Source: CAXRGH01 sp964230195
Lineage (GTDB): Bacteria > Pseudomonadota > Gammaproteobacteria > Enterobacterales > Alteromonadaceae
Direction of reading: 5' to 3'
Assembly (NCBI GenBank): GCA_964230195.1
Contig: CAXRGH010000033.1
Coordinates: forward strand, 1-10,630
DNA length: 10,630 nucleotides
Shown: piece after piece, positions 1 to 6,550 of the stretch
How positions within the stretch are numbered: the first letter of the stretch is position 1
How the letters are laid out: each line of letters begins with the position of its first letter
Position numbers and translations under genes: made by a program
Notes under the pieces: model-generated
The model's input: the letters and a program-made list of their open reading frames with translations, nothing else
Databases searched by the model: none
What the model was told of the DNA's origin: nothing

Positions 1-47
1 GCCTGCCGCCAGCGTTCAATCTGAGCCATGATCAAACTCTTCAATTA
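1..47 (-). rRNA. rrs: 16S ribosomal RNA, 5' end only
   Basis: Read on the minus strand, this is the conserved bacterial 16S start: it contains AGAGTTTGATCATGGCTCAG (the classic 27F primer site) followed by the usual ATTGAACGCTGGCGGCAGGC. The mature 5' end is placed near position 47 by alignment with E. coli 16S from memory, so it may be off by a base or two. The gene leaves the window at position 1; the rest of the rRNA operon lies outside. Confidence 0.97.
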
Positions 48-157
48 AATGCTTTATCTTTGAATTTCCGGTTGACACTCGTATTAAGAGTGCCCACACA
101 AATTGTCTTGTTATAACTTGTTAAAGAACGTTTGCTTGAAGTCTTTCCCCTCAAGCG
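48..157 (-). ncRNA. 16S rRNA operon leader with boxB-like hairpin and boxA
   Basis: This is the transcribed leader between the rRNA promoter and mature 16S. On the minus strand it carries a boxA-type element CGTTCTTTAACA (119-130; E. coli rrn boxA is TGCTCTTTAACA), the NusB/S10 antitermination signal. Just upstream is a small hairpin with a 6-bp stem GCTTGA/TCAAGC (134-156) in the place of boxB. A second hairpin, GGCACTC/GAGTGTC with one G-U pair (74-94), lies between boxA and 16S. The order boxB-boxA-hairpin-16S matches enterobacterial rrn leaders. Confidence 0.85.
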
Positions 158-165
158 AGATGCGC

Positions 166-193
166 ATTCTACACAGGTTTTTTAGTAACGCAA
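166..193 (-). promoter_or_regulatory. rRNA operon P1-type promoter
   Basis: On the minus strand, -35 TTGCGT (188-193) and -10 TAGAAT (166-171) are separated by 16 bp. The -10 is followed by the GC-rich discriminator GCGCATC, the feature that makes rRNA promoters sensitive to ppGpp and initiating NTP levels. The start site is expected near 157-160. A UP element and a Fis-site match lie at the expected distances upstream, which makes this the main rrn promoter in the window. Confidence 0.85.
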
Positions 194-204
194 CCACTTA
201 TTTC

Positions 205-215
205 AAATAATTTTT
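205..215 (-). promoter_or_regulatory. UP element of the rRNA promoter
   Basis: The minus-strand sequence AAAAATTATTT fits 10 of 11 positions of the UP-element core AAAWWTWTTTT. It lies about 46-57 bp upstream of the inferred start site, where the RNA polymerase alpha C-terminal domains bind. Part of the second AAA block follows (ATA). Confidence 0.7.
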
Positions 216-220
216 CAGTT

Positions 221-235
221 GCACAATTATTGACC
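221..235 (-). promoter_or_regulatory. Fis binding-site match upstream of rRNA promoter
   Basis: Minus-strand GGTCAATAATTGTGC fits 14 of 15 positions of the Fis consensus GNTYAAWWWTTRANC. Its centre, near 228, is about -70 relative to the inferred start; Fis site I of E. coli rrnB P1 is centred at -71. Fis would activate rRNA transcription during fast growth. The match is by eye; no binding score was computed. Confidence 0.6.
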
Positions 236-265
236 AAACAACGAGATTTGCGTGAGGTTACGGCA

Positions 266-745
266 TTATTTATCAGATAGGTTTGATGGTCTTTTTTTCG
301 CTTCATGTTGAAGTAACCATGCTTTGGTTTCTAGCCCGCCAGCATACCCCGTCAACTTGCCATTACTGCCGATGACTCTGTGGCACGGAACTAGAATGGC
401 TATTGGATTTTTACCAATTGCATTGGCCACAGCTCGAACTGCGGTAGGTTTTCCCATTTGCGATGCCACCCAAGCATACGAAACCGTCTGTCCGTACGGT
501 ATTGTCAGAAGAACCTTCCAAACCGCTTGCTGAAAAGGCGTTCCAATAGGGGTGCTTTCTTCTTCTGACAAACTCCAATGTCCCTTGAAGTATGCTTCCA
601 ATCGGTCAGCACACCGCTCAGTGATATGGTTCCGTCTATCTCGTACGTTAACTTCTGCGAGTATAGAGACACGAGTTAATTGATGAACAGTTGCCTCTAT
701 TTTGAGATCACCAACCGGTGTTTTTATGGTTTGTACGTAATCCAT
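266..745 (-). CDS. ogt: Methylated-DNA--protein-cysteine S-methyltransferase (Ogt/MGMT family)
   Basis: Suicide DNA-repair protein that moves the alkyl group from O6-alkylguanine (and O4-alkylthymine) onto its own cysteine. The active-site motif PCHRV is present; the cysteine is residue 121 counting from the ATG used here. It is preceded by the helix-turn-helix/arginine-finger stretch TAVRAVANAIGKNP and followed by the conserved LTGYAGGLETKAWLLQHE. At 159 residues it is the short single-domain Ogt form, without the Ada regulatory domain. The ATG at 745 is chosen over the TTG one codon upstream because GAGGG lies about 7 nt before the ATG. Only about 30 bp separate its stop codon from the rRNA Fis site, and I see no terminator there. 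Confidence 0.93.
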   Translation of the reverse strand: MDYVQTIKTPVGDLKIEATVHQLTRVSILAEVNVRDRRNHITERCADRLEAYFKGHWSLSEEESTPIGTPFQQAVWKVLLTIPYGQTVSYAWVASQMGKPTAVRAVANAIGKNPIAILVPCHRVIGSNGKLTGYAGGLETKAWLLQHEAKKRPSNLSDK

Positions 746-776
746 CAAGAGCCCTCATTTATTGAATAGATTTTGA

Positions 777-804
777 AAATAACAAGTAGTAGCTGACTTT
801 ACAA
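777..804 (-). promoter_or_regulatory. Possible sigma-70 promoter of ogt
   Basis: Minus-strand TTGTAA (799-804) and TTATTT (777-782) are spaced by 16 bp, about 30 bp before the ogt start and downstream of the neighbouring gene's terminator. The -10 is weak, so this is only the best candidate in an AT-rich stretch. Confidence 0.3.
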
Positions 805-854
805 TTTCAGGTGGGATGCTTTTTAAATTGGTGGCGAGTATAAAAGCTGTGGGT

Positions 855-886
855 TAAAAACTATAAAGGTGCTTTTCAGCACCTTT
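855..886 (-). terminator. Rho-independent terminator of the first small exported-protein gene
   Basis: A perfect 9-bp stem AAAGGTGCT/AGCACCTTT with a GAAA loop (865-886) is followed on the minus strand by ATAGTTTTT. It lies 39 bp after the stop codon of the small gene at 926-1213, and it separates that gene from ogt. Confidence 0.85.
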
Positions 887-1314
887 ACAACAACATTCAA
901 CATTTGGGAGGGAACAACTGTTTTGTTAGCTATTCTTTAGGTAATCCTGCATTTTTGCAGTGTTCTTTCCATATTTTTCCGAAAATTCTGACGCCGGCAA
1001 ATCGTTACAATGTAGTTTATCCGTTATTTTGGCTTTGTTAAGACGACGTGTTTGTAAGATTGAGCGAACATCTTTTGTGTCACCTTTAGCAATTGCCATA
1101 CAAAGTTCTGTTGACAATTCATTGTTACCTTTCTGATAAGTGGTCATACTCGCAGATGCGATGCCAGTGAATAGTAGAGAGGCGCCAAGAAGAGTTGTAG
1201 TTAATTTTTTCATTTTAGTTTCCTTATTTCTTAAGTATATCCGTAACATGAACTGCCATGTTTGACTTTACTACAGCAACACATGTGCCAAAATTTAAAA
1301 TCGTTTAAAAACAA
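865..1314 (-). repeat. Duplicated gene cassette, copy 1 (leader + gene + terminator)
   Basis: This unit is collinear with 1642-2089. It consists of an upstream leader of 101 bp (1214-1314; 100 bp in copy 2), a 95-codon gene, a short 3'UTR containing ATGTTGAATGTTGTTGTA, and a hairpin terminator. The leaders share TTGTTTTT, TTTTGGCA, TTGCT and TCATGTT at nearly the same distances from the start codon. The homology therefore covers the whole transcription unit and not only the coding part, which points to an old tandem duplication. Confidence 0.8.
926..1213 (-). CDS. Small exported protein, DUF3718-like, paralogue A
   Basis: Predicted 95-residue periplasmic or secreted protein of unknown function. 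It has a clear Sec signal peptide (MKK, hydrophobic core LLGASLLFTGIA, likely cleavage after SA near residue 21). The mature part is about 74 residues, basic (about 13 K/R against 9 D/E), with two cysteines (LSTELC and LHCN) that could form a disulfide. The pattern TELCMAIAKG...RRLNK...CNDLPA..F resembles the DUF3718 family as I remember it; a profile search would decide. The start is the ATG preceded by AAGGAAA about 5 nt upstream; an ATG 12 codons further upstream would spoil the signal peptide. It is about 70% identical to the neighbour at 1702-1989, with the same length and cysteine positions. Confidence 0.85.
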   Translation of the reverse strand: MKKLTTTLLGASLLFTGIASASMTTYQKGNNELSTELCMAIAKGDTKDVRSILQTRRLNKAKITDKLHCNDLPASEFSEKYGKNTAKMQDYLKNS

Positions 1315-1633
1315 CAGGTTAAGCTCAAAGCCAACCAGAAGCGGCATCCAACGAGATAAAGAAAAAACCAAATTTAGGTCTATTTTACTTATTTTTAACG
1401 AATTTTTATTGAAGTAATAAAGCACTGACAACTTAAACGCATTATTTTTTGATACGTGTTGAGTGATTGGAAGGTGCGAATTAACCACACCATTTTATTA
1501 ACTCTATCCAATCCCCCTTCGCCTTAAGACATGCTAGGTGATTGCAATTGTTAGTTTGTTGTCTGGATTGATATGGAGTATTTGGTGAACAAACTCACTG
1601 AGGAAGAAACAACGCTGAATCATGATGCAGGAT
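1315..1633. other. Intergenic stretch between the two cassettes, no gene supported
   Basis: About 320 AT-rich bases between the terminator of the upstream copy and the conserved leader of the downstream copy. A minus-strand frame spans 1231-1488 but begins at a GTG without a ribosome site, runs into the conserved leader and looks like no known protein. I see no tRNA, IS end or strong hairpin here. A promoter for the downstream copy may lie near its left boundary. Confidence 0.5.
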
Positions 1634-1665
1634 AGAAACAATAGAGGCGCTTCTCAGCGCCTCTA
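1634..1665 (-). terminator. Rho-independent terminator of the second small exported-protein gene
   Basis: A 10-bp perfect stem TAGAGGCGCT/AGCGCCTCTA with a GAGA loop (1642-1665), followed on the minus strand by the T-rich TTGTTTCTAT. The T-tract is imperfect. It occupies the same place after the stop codon (36 bp) as the terminator of the sister gene, but the stem sequence differs. Confidence 0.75.
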
Positions 1666-2089
1666 GTACAACAACATTCAACATGGAGGGAAACAAATGG
1701 GTTAGCTGTTCTCTAAGAAACGTTTCATTTTTGTCTTATTTTTTCCAAATGTTTCGGAAAACTCCACAGCAGGTAACTCATTGCAATAGAGTTTCTTCGT
1801 AACCCTACTTTTATTCAGGCGGCGGTCATGCATTATAGAACGCAAATCTTTCGTTTTACCTTTGGCAATTGCCATACAAAGTTCAGTCGAAAGATCATTG
1901 TTCGCCTTTTCGAATGTGGTAACACTGGCAGACGCAATGCCAGAAATAAGTAATGATGCTCCAAGCAAAACGGTAGTTAATTTTTTCATTTGATTTCCCT
2001 AATATAAACAATTCAACAACAACATGAGAGGTCAGTCTCGATGAATAGGGAGCAATCAATATGCCAAAAAATAAAACATGCAAAAACAA
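1642..2089 (-). repeat. Duplicated gene cassette, copy 2 (leader + gene + terminator)
   Basis: Partner of the unit at 865-1314, in the same orientation. The leader (1990-2089) keeps TTGTTTTT at its far end, exactly 100 bp before the start codon, plus TTTTGGCA, ATTGCT and CTCATGTT. The 3'UTR keeps CCCTCC and ATGTTGAATGTTGTTGTA before the terminator hairpin. Confidence 0.8.
1702..1989 (-). CDS. Small exported protein, DUF3718-like, paralogue B
   Basis: A 95-residue sister of the protein at 926-1213; 67 of 95 positions are identical by direct comparison. The signal peptide MKKLTTVLLGASLLISGIASA is almost unchanged, as are LSTELCMAIAKG, RRLNK, CN.LPA.EFSE and both cysteines. Differences concentrate in the second half, and this copy is more basic (about 16 K/R against 9 D/E in the mature part). 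The ribosome site AGGGAAA lies about 5 nt before the ATG. It has its own terminator and a leader like that of its sister, so the two are probably separate transcription units. Function is unknown; export to the periplasm is inferred from the signal peptide. Confidence 0.86.
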   Translation of the reverse strand: MKKLTTVLLGASLLISGIASASVTTFEKANNDLSTELCMAIAKGKTKDLRSIMHDRRLNKSRVTKKLYCNELPAVEFSETFGKNKTKMKRFLENS

Positions 2090-2155
2090 CAACTTAAAGA
2101 AAGTTAGCAGAAGAACAGTCGTTTACAAAAGTGATGGGGCTAATAAATAGTAAAT

Positions 2156-2187
2156 TTGACCACTAATTAGCAATAAAAAGTGGCCAA
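2156..2187 (-). terminator. Possible weak terminator hairpin after pssA
   Basis: Minus-strand TTGGCCACT pairs with AGTGGTCAA (9 bp, one G-U) around a 15-nt AT-rich loop, about 36 bp after the pssA stop. AT-rich sequence follows but no clean T-run, so termination may be partial or factor-dependent. Confidence 0.35.
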
Positions 2188-2223
2188 CAGAAAAGTGTTA
2201 GAAAAAACTGATAATATTGCTGT

Positions 2224-3024
2224 CTATTTGTCTGTATTTTTATGATCTACGGACTCTGGTGGCTGAGTGAATTCAGCATCGTTATCTTCCGAATCTCCTA
2301 CCACATGTTCTAGTGTCACTTTGTCGACGGTTCGAAACGTATTGATGGGGCCTGAAAGAGCATACAGCGCGAAGGCCACGAATAGTATCAGTGCTGGCTC
2401 TGTGGCGACAATAACGAACACGACCATAACGAGTAACAGCACAATAAAAGGAACTTTACCGTGCCAGTTAAGATCTTTGAATGAGTTGTAACGGAAGTTA
2501 CTCACCATCAAAAGACCGAGTATCATCATCATAATTGACAGAACGATGCCATAGTCTTGTCCGTTGATATCGTAGCCAACGCCGACCCATAAACATCCCG
2601 CTACTAATGCCGCTGCCGCTGGAGTTGCGAGGCCTTGGAAATAGCGTTTATCAACAATGTCAATGTTGGTGTTAAATCGCGCCAAACGTAACGCACCACC
2701 AGCAACAAACAGAAAAGCCGCAAGCCAACCTAACTTTCCTGAGCCAGACAACGCCCAGTTAAACATCACTAATCCGGGGGCAATCACAAAAGAGACGATA
2801 TCAGCCATACTGTCGTATTGTGCACCAAAATCGCTTTGAGCATTAGTCATACGAGCTACACGCCCATCTAACCCATCAAAGACCATAGCTACATAAATAG
2901 CAATCGCAGCAGACTCAAAATGTCCATTCATAGAGGCAATAATTGCGTAGAACCCAGAAAACAAACCGGCAGTGGTTAATAAGTTCGGCAACAAGTAAAT
3001 GCCTTTGCGTTTGGTATTATCCAT
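2224..3024 (-). CDS. pssA: CDP-diacylglycerol--serine O-phosphatidyltransferase, integral membrane type
   Basis: Makes phosphatidylserine from CDP-diacylglycerol and L-serine in the inner membrane, the step towards phosphatidylethanolamine. The complete CDP-alcohol phosphotransferase signature is visible at residues 50-75: D50, D53-G54, A57-R58, G67, D71 and D75 (pattern D..DG..AR........G...D...D). Around it are several hydrophobic segments, near residues 11-31, 37-49, 98-116, 131-148, 160-175 and 190-225. The C-terminal 30 residues are acidic and soluble. At 266 residues it is the Bacillus/Pseudomonas-type enzyme, unrelated to the PLD-like PssA of E. coli. AGAGGAA precedes the ATG by about 4 nt. 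It follows clpB after 76 bp and has its own extended -10 promoter candidate. A different CDP-alcohol transferase substrate (e.g. choline) cannot be fully excluded. Confidence 0.9.
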   Translation of the reverse strand: MDNTKRKGIYLLPNLLTTAGLFSGFYAIIASMNGHFESAAIAIYVAMVFDGLDGRVARMTNAQSDFGAQYDSMADIVSFVIAPGLVMFNWALSGSGKLGWLAAFLFVAGGALRLARFNTNIDIVDKRYFQGLATPAAAALVAGCLWVGVGYDINGQDYGIVLSIMMMILGLLMVSNFRYNSFKDLNWHGKVPFIVLLLVMVVFVIVATEPALILFVAFALYALSGPINTFRTVDKVTLEHVVGDSEDNDAEFTQPPESVDHKNTDK

Positions 3025-3061
3025 TGATTCCTCTTAAGAATATGACTTTATTAGCGAGTGC

Positions 3062-3089
3062 ATGATACCATACTTCTCAGTTTGCAAAA
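3062..3089 (-). promoter_or_regulatory. Probable extended -10 promoter of pssA
   Basis: On the minus strand, TGGTATCAT is an extended -10 (TGN plus TATCAT, -10 at 3062-3067). A weak -35 TTTTGC (3084-3089) is 16 bp upstream. It lies in the short clpB-pssA gap and would let pssA be transcribed without heat-shock induction of clpB. No terminator hairpin is visible after clpB, so read-through is also possible. Confidence 0.5.
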
Positions 3090-3100
3090 CCTTTCAATGT

Positions 3101-5716
3101 TCAATGCCTCAATTCAGTGGTGTTTGATACACGAGGAAGTACACGGTCGCTGACCACAAACTGTTTATCCAAATAATCAACAACAACAGCCTCAGTTTCT
3201 TTCAATTCTCCTGCCAACAACTTTTGCGCCAAACGATTCTCAATTTCTTCCTGAATCGCACGTTTCAAAGGCCTTGCGCCATAGACAGGATCAAATCCGT
3301 TAGCTGCGATCGCGCCGAGCGCCTCATCAGTAACCTTCAGTTCATAACCTTGCTGCATCATTCGAGTGGTTAAACTGTCAAGCTGTAGACTTGCTATTGC
3401 TTTTATTTGCTCAAGTAATAGTGGATGGAACACAACAGTTTCATCAATTCGATTGATAAACTCTGGACGGAAGAAATCGGTAAGCGTTGCCATTAGCGCT
3501 TGTTTCACTTCATTATATTTTGAGGTTTTTGACTTTTCATGGATCATATCCGAACCCATATTTGACGTCATAACGATCACACAATTCTTGAAATCGACAG
3601 TTCTTCCTTGGCCGTCGGTTAATCGCCCATCATCTAAGACCTGCAAAAGAATATTGAACACATCACTATGTGCTTTCTCCACTTCATCGAGTAAAACAAC
3701 AGAGTATGGTTTTCTTCTTACTGCTTCGGTTAAGTACCCCCCTTCCTCATAACCGACATAACCAGGAGGAGCTCCAACCAAACGAGAAACTGAATGCTTT
3801 TCCATAAATTCAGACATATCAATACGGACTAACGCGGCTTCAGTGTCAAACAAATAATTAGCCAGTGATTTACAAAGTTCTGTTTTGCCCACGCCTGTTG
3901 GTCCCAAAAACAAAAAAGACCCAATGGGTTTATTGGGATCTGCCAATCCTGCACGTGAACGACGAATCGCATTAGAAATCGCTGATACTGCCTCATTCTG
4001 ACCAATCACTCGTTGATGTAGGATCGATTCCATATTCAGTAATTTTTGCCTTTCACCTTGCAACATCTTTTGCACAGGAATACCCGTCCATCGTGATAGA
4101 ACATCAGCAATTTCATTCTCAGTCACTTTATTCTTGAGAAGGATAGCTTCTGACTTTTCAGCATCACTGGCCAACTCCAACTGACTTTCCAGTTCTGGGA
4201 TTCGACCGTATTGTAACTCTGACATCCGACTTAAATCTCCAGCACGGCGCGCAACATCTAAGTCAGTCTTAGCTTGTTCCAACGCTGATTTCATATGCTG
4301 GGTTCCTTGCATAGCTTGTTTTTCTGCTGACCAAACCTTGTCTAATTCGGCGTAATCCATCTCCGATTTTTCTCGTTCTAGCTCGATTCGCTCGAGGCGT
4401 TTATGACTTTCCTCATCAAGCTCTTTACTCAGTGCTTGCTCCTCAAGCTTCAATTGAATGATACGGCGCTCCAACTTATCCATTTGTTCTGGTTTCGAGT
4501 CAATCTGCAAACGAATACTAGACGCGGCCTCATCAATTAAATCAATTGCTTTATCGGGTAATTGGCGGTCACTAATATAGCGATGTGACAGCGCAGCGGC
4601 AGATACAATGGCAGGATCTGTAATATCGACCGAATGGTGCAGTTCATAACGCTCTTTCAGACCTCGTAAAATCGCAATAGTATCGTCGACACTCGGTTCT
4701 TCGATTAGAACTTTTTGAAAACGGCGTTCCAATGCAGGATCTTTTTCGACGTATTGCCGATACTCATTCAGGGTTGTAGCTCCAACACAATGTAATTCAC
4801 CTCTCGCGAGTGCGGGTTTGAGCATATTGCCAGCATCCATTGCTCCATCCCCTTTACCTGCGCCAACCATAGTATGAAGTTCATCAATAAATAGAATCAC
4901 CCGGCCATCTTCTTTGGACAATTCATTCAACAGTGCTTTTAATCGCTCTTCAAACTCGCCTCGGTATTTGGCTCCTGCGACCAATGCTCCCATATCAAGC
5001 GACAATACCCTTTTTTGTTTCAAACCCTCTGGTACTTCTCCATTGACAATGCGTAAGGCCAGTCCTTCAGCGATCGCAGTTTTACCGACTCCTGGTTCGC
5101 CAATAAGTACTGGGTTGTTTTTTGTTCTGCGCTGAAGCACTTGTATGGTTCTTCTTATTTCATCATCTCGACCAATAACAGGATCAAGACGACCTTGTTC
5201 CGCTCGTTCTGTTAAGTCAGCTGTATACTTTTCTAGTGCCTGACGCAAATCTTCCGCGTTCTGTTCCTCTACGTTTTGACCGTCGCGGATGGTATCAATC
5301 GCATCGGACACATTCTTTTCGGATAATCCTAACTTCTGTAAAATATCCGTGAGCTTTCCTTGTCCTGATACGGCTGCCAACAGGAATATCTCTGATGTAA
5401 CGTATTTATCTTTTCGTTTTTGAGAAAGTTTGTCGGATAAGTTTAATAAATTGACGAGTTGTGAGGATATTTGGACATCTGCGCCTGCACCAGATACCAC
5501 CGGCAACTGTTCTATGGCTTCAGTTATTGTTGAGCGAATTTTATGGGTATTAAGCTTAAGCGTTGCGAGTATACTTCTTATACTACCGTTTTCTTGATTT
5601 AACAGCGCCATCATCACGTGCACAGGTTCTATGTATTGATGATCTCTTCCTAACGCCATTGATTGCGCATCAGAAATAGCCAGTTGAAATTTATTTGTTA
5701 AACGATCTAACCGCAT
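3101..5716 (-). CDS. clpB: ATP-dependent chaperone/disaggregase ClpB (Hsp104 family)
   Basis: Hexameric cytoplasmic AAA+ machine that pulls proteins out of aggregates together with DnaK. The start MRLDRLTNKFQLA is used because AAAGGA precedes it by about 9 nt and E. coli ClpB begins the same way; a frame-matched ATG six codons upstream has no ribosome site. Length is 871 residues (E. coli 857). N-domain about 1-145; NBD1 with Walker A GEPGVGKT 206-213, Walker B LFIDE ending at E279, arginines 331-332; coiled-coil M-domain about 410-525; NBD2 with Walker A GPTGVGKT 605-612, Walker B LLDE ending at E678, R756. Numbering of the catalytic residues matches E. coli exactly. The C-terminus is about 14 residues longer. 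Codon 149, a GTG internal start in E. coli, is GTA here. A sigma-32 promoter lies directly upstream. Confidence 0.98.
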   Translation of the reverse strand: MRLDRLTNKFQLAISDAQSMALGRDHQYIEPVHVMMALLNQENGSIRSILATLKLNTHKIRSTITEAIEQLPVVSGAGADVQISSQLVNLLNLSDKLSQKRKDKYVTSEIFLLAAVSGQGKLTDILQKLGLSEKNVSDAIDTIRDGQNVEEQNAEDLRQALEKYTADLTERAEQGRLDPVIGRDDEIRRTIQVLQRRTKNNPVLIGEPGVGKTAIAEGLALRIVNGEVPEGLKQKRVLSLDMGALVAGAKYRGEFEERLKALLNELSKEDGRVILFIDELHTMVGAGKGDGAMDAGNMLKPALARGELHCVGATTLNEYRQYVEKDPALERRFQKVLIEEPSVDDTIAILRGLKERYELHHSVDITDPAIVSAAALSHRYISDRQLPDKAIDLIDEAASSIRLQIDSKPEQMDKLERRIIQLKLEEQALSKELDEESHKRLERIELEREKSEMDYAELDKVWSAEKQAMQGTQHMKSALEQAKTDLDVARRAGDLSRMSELQYGRIPELESQLELASDAEKSEAILLKNKVTENEIADVLSRWTGIPVQKMLQGERQKLLNMESILHQRVIGQNEAVSAISNAIRRSRAGLADPNKPIGSFLFLGPTGVGKTELCKSLANYLFDTEAALVRIDMSEFMEKHSVSRLVGAPPGYVGYEEGGYLTEAVRRKPYSVVLLDEVEKAHSDVFNILLQVLDDGRLTDGQGRTVDFKNCVIVMTSNMGSDMIHEKSKTSKYNEVKQALMATLTDFFRPEFINRIDETVVFHPLLLEQIKAIASLQLDSLTTRMMQQGYELKVTDEALGAIAANGFDPVYGARPLKRAIQEEIENRLAQKLLAGELKETEAVVVDYLDKQFVVSDRVLPRVSNTTELRH

Positions 5717-5749
5717 AACCATCATCCTTTCCATTGAGTGTGATTAATA

Positions 5750-5778
5750 GCATGGGTTCAAGGTTTTAATTATTCAAG
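5750..5778 (-). promoter_or_regulatory. Heat-shock (sigma-32) promoter of clpB
   Basis: Minus-strand -35 CTTGAA (5773-5778) and -10 ACCCATGC (5750-5757) are 15 bp apart and fit the RpoH consensus CTTGAAA / CCCCATNT. The start site would be near 5743, giving a leader of about 27 nt. A second CTTGAA (5757-5762) overlaps the -10 region and is too close to act as a -35 for the same -10. No terminator is visible after pgeF, so some clpB mRNA may also come from the rluD promoter. Confidence 0.75.
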
Positions 5779-5836
5779 GTGATGCGATGATTTATCGTTA
5801 AATTATAGAGACTGTGAAACTCGTCATCGATAGGGG

Positions 5837-6547
5837 TTACTTGGATTTAATAATCCCAAATGCCTGCCTTCCTGTGGGGTTCTGCCGACGGTGTGAGTAA
5901 AAGGTTGTTGGATTGTGATAGGTGCATCGTTCATCTCTCTGGATACTTTCCGTCCCCAGTTGAGTAAGTTGTTGGATAGCAATTCCCTGTAGATCGCAAA
6001 ACCATTTACCTTCAGTATGGGGCTTGAAAAAAATGCATTCGCTTTCATCGAACGCATCAATCACATTTTGGCCGACTTCAAAATAGCGCTGACTGATACA
6101 AGGCCCAACCCAAGCATGCACAGATGCTGTTTGTGCTTCGAACCGTCCCATTGTCTTTTCAAGTATTCCCGCAGCGAGACCTCTCCAACCAGCATGCACT
6201 GCGGCGATTTCACGGCCATCATCACTCCAAAGCAAAACAGGCAAACAATCAGCTGTCATCACAATACAACCTACCCCCTGAGTCTGAGTGTAAGCAGCGT
6301 CAGCTTGATACGGCTCTGCAGTCACTTCTTTTAGTGTTTTAATATTCGTTCCGTGAACTTGCGATAACCATTGCCACTTCTCATTAAAGGGCAGTGACTG
6401 ACGGTTTTGTTCTACCGCCAAATGACTATCTCCTACATGATCCCCAAGATTGAAATTGCCATAGGGTGTTTCACTTATTTCTCCCACCCGGTCTGTATAA
6501 ATAGCTTTGACACCTTGGGGTAGATTCACATTCAAATAATGGAACAC
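5837..6547 (-). CDS. pgeF: Peptidoglycan editing factor PgeF (YfiH/multicopper-polyphenol-oxidase-like family)
   Basis: Cytoplasmic enzyme that in E. coli removes wrongly made UDP-MurNAc-L-Ser, preventing L-serine from entering peptidoglycan in place of L-alanine; related proteins were described as laccases or purine nucleosidases. Metal-binding residues are visible as H65 (SQVHG), C101 (MTADCLPVLL) and H118 (AAVHAGWRGLAAGI), offset by six from H71, C107 and H124 of E. coli YfiH. FNLGDHVGD (32-40) and GPCIS (148-152) are also conserved. Length 236 (E. coli 243). The start is a GTG at 6547, three bases after the rluD stop; no in-frame ATG is nearby and AAGAG lies about 9 nt upstream, so translation is probably coupled to rluD. 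Confidence 0.94.
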   Translation of the reverse strand: MFHYLNVNLPQGVKAIYTDRVGEISETPYGNFNLGDHVGDSHLAVEQNRQSLPFNEKWQWLSQVHGTNIKTLKEVTAEPYQADAAYTQTQGVGCIVMTADCLPVLLWSDDGREIAAVHAGWRGLAAGILEKTMGRFEAQTASVHAWVGPCISQRYFEVGQNVIDAFDESECIFFKPHTEGKWFCDLQGIAIQQLTQLGTESIQRDERCTYHNPTTFYSHRRQNPTGRQAFGIIKSK

Positions 6548-6550
6548 GAG

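Noticed and set aside
1231..1488. 85-codon minus-strand frame between the two exported-protein genes
   Set aside because: GTG start without a ribosome site, no known motif, and its 3' part overlaps the conserved leader of the downstream gene.
1681..1706. Plus-strand GGAGGGAAACAAATG resembling a ribosome site and start codon
   Set aside because: The frame stops after two codons (ATG GGT TAG); it is the reverse complement of the conserved 3'UTR.
3366..3752. 128-codon plus-strand frame inside clpB
   Set aside because: Antisense shadow of the conserved NBD2 coding sequence.
5824..6060. 78-codon minus-strand frame over the end of pgeF
   Set aside because: Lies in another frame of pgeF, whose own frame carries all family motifs to its natural end; no sign of a frameshift.
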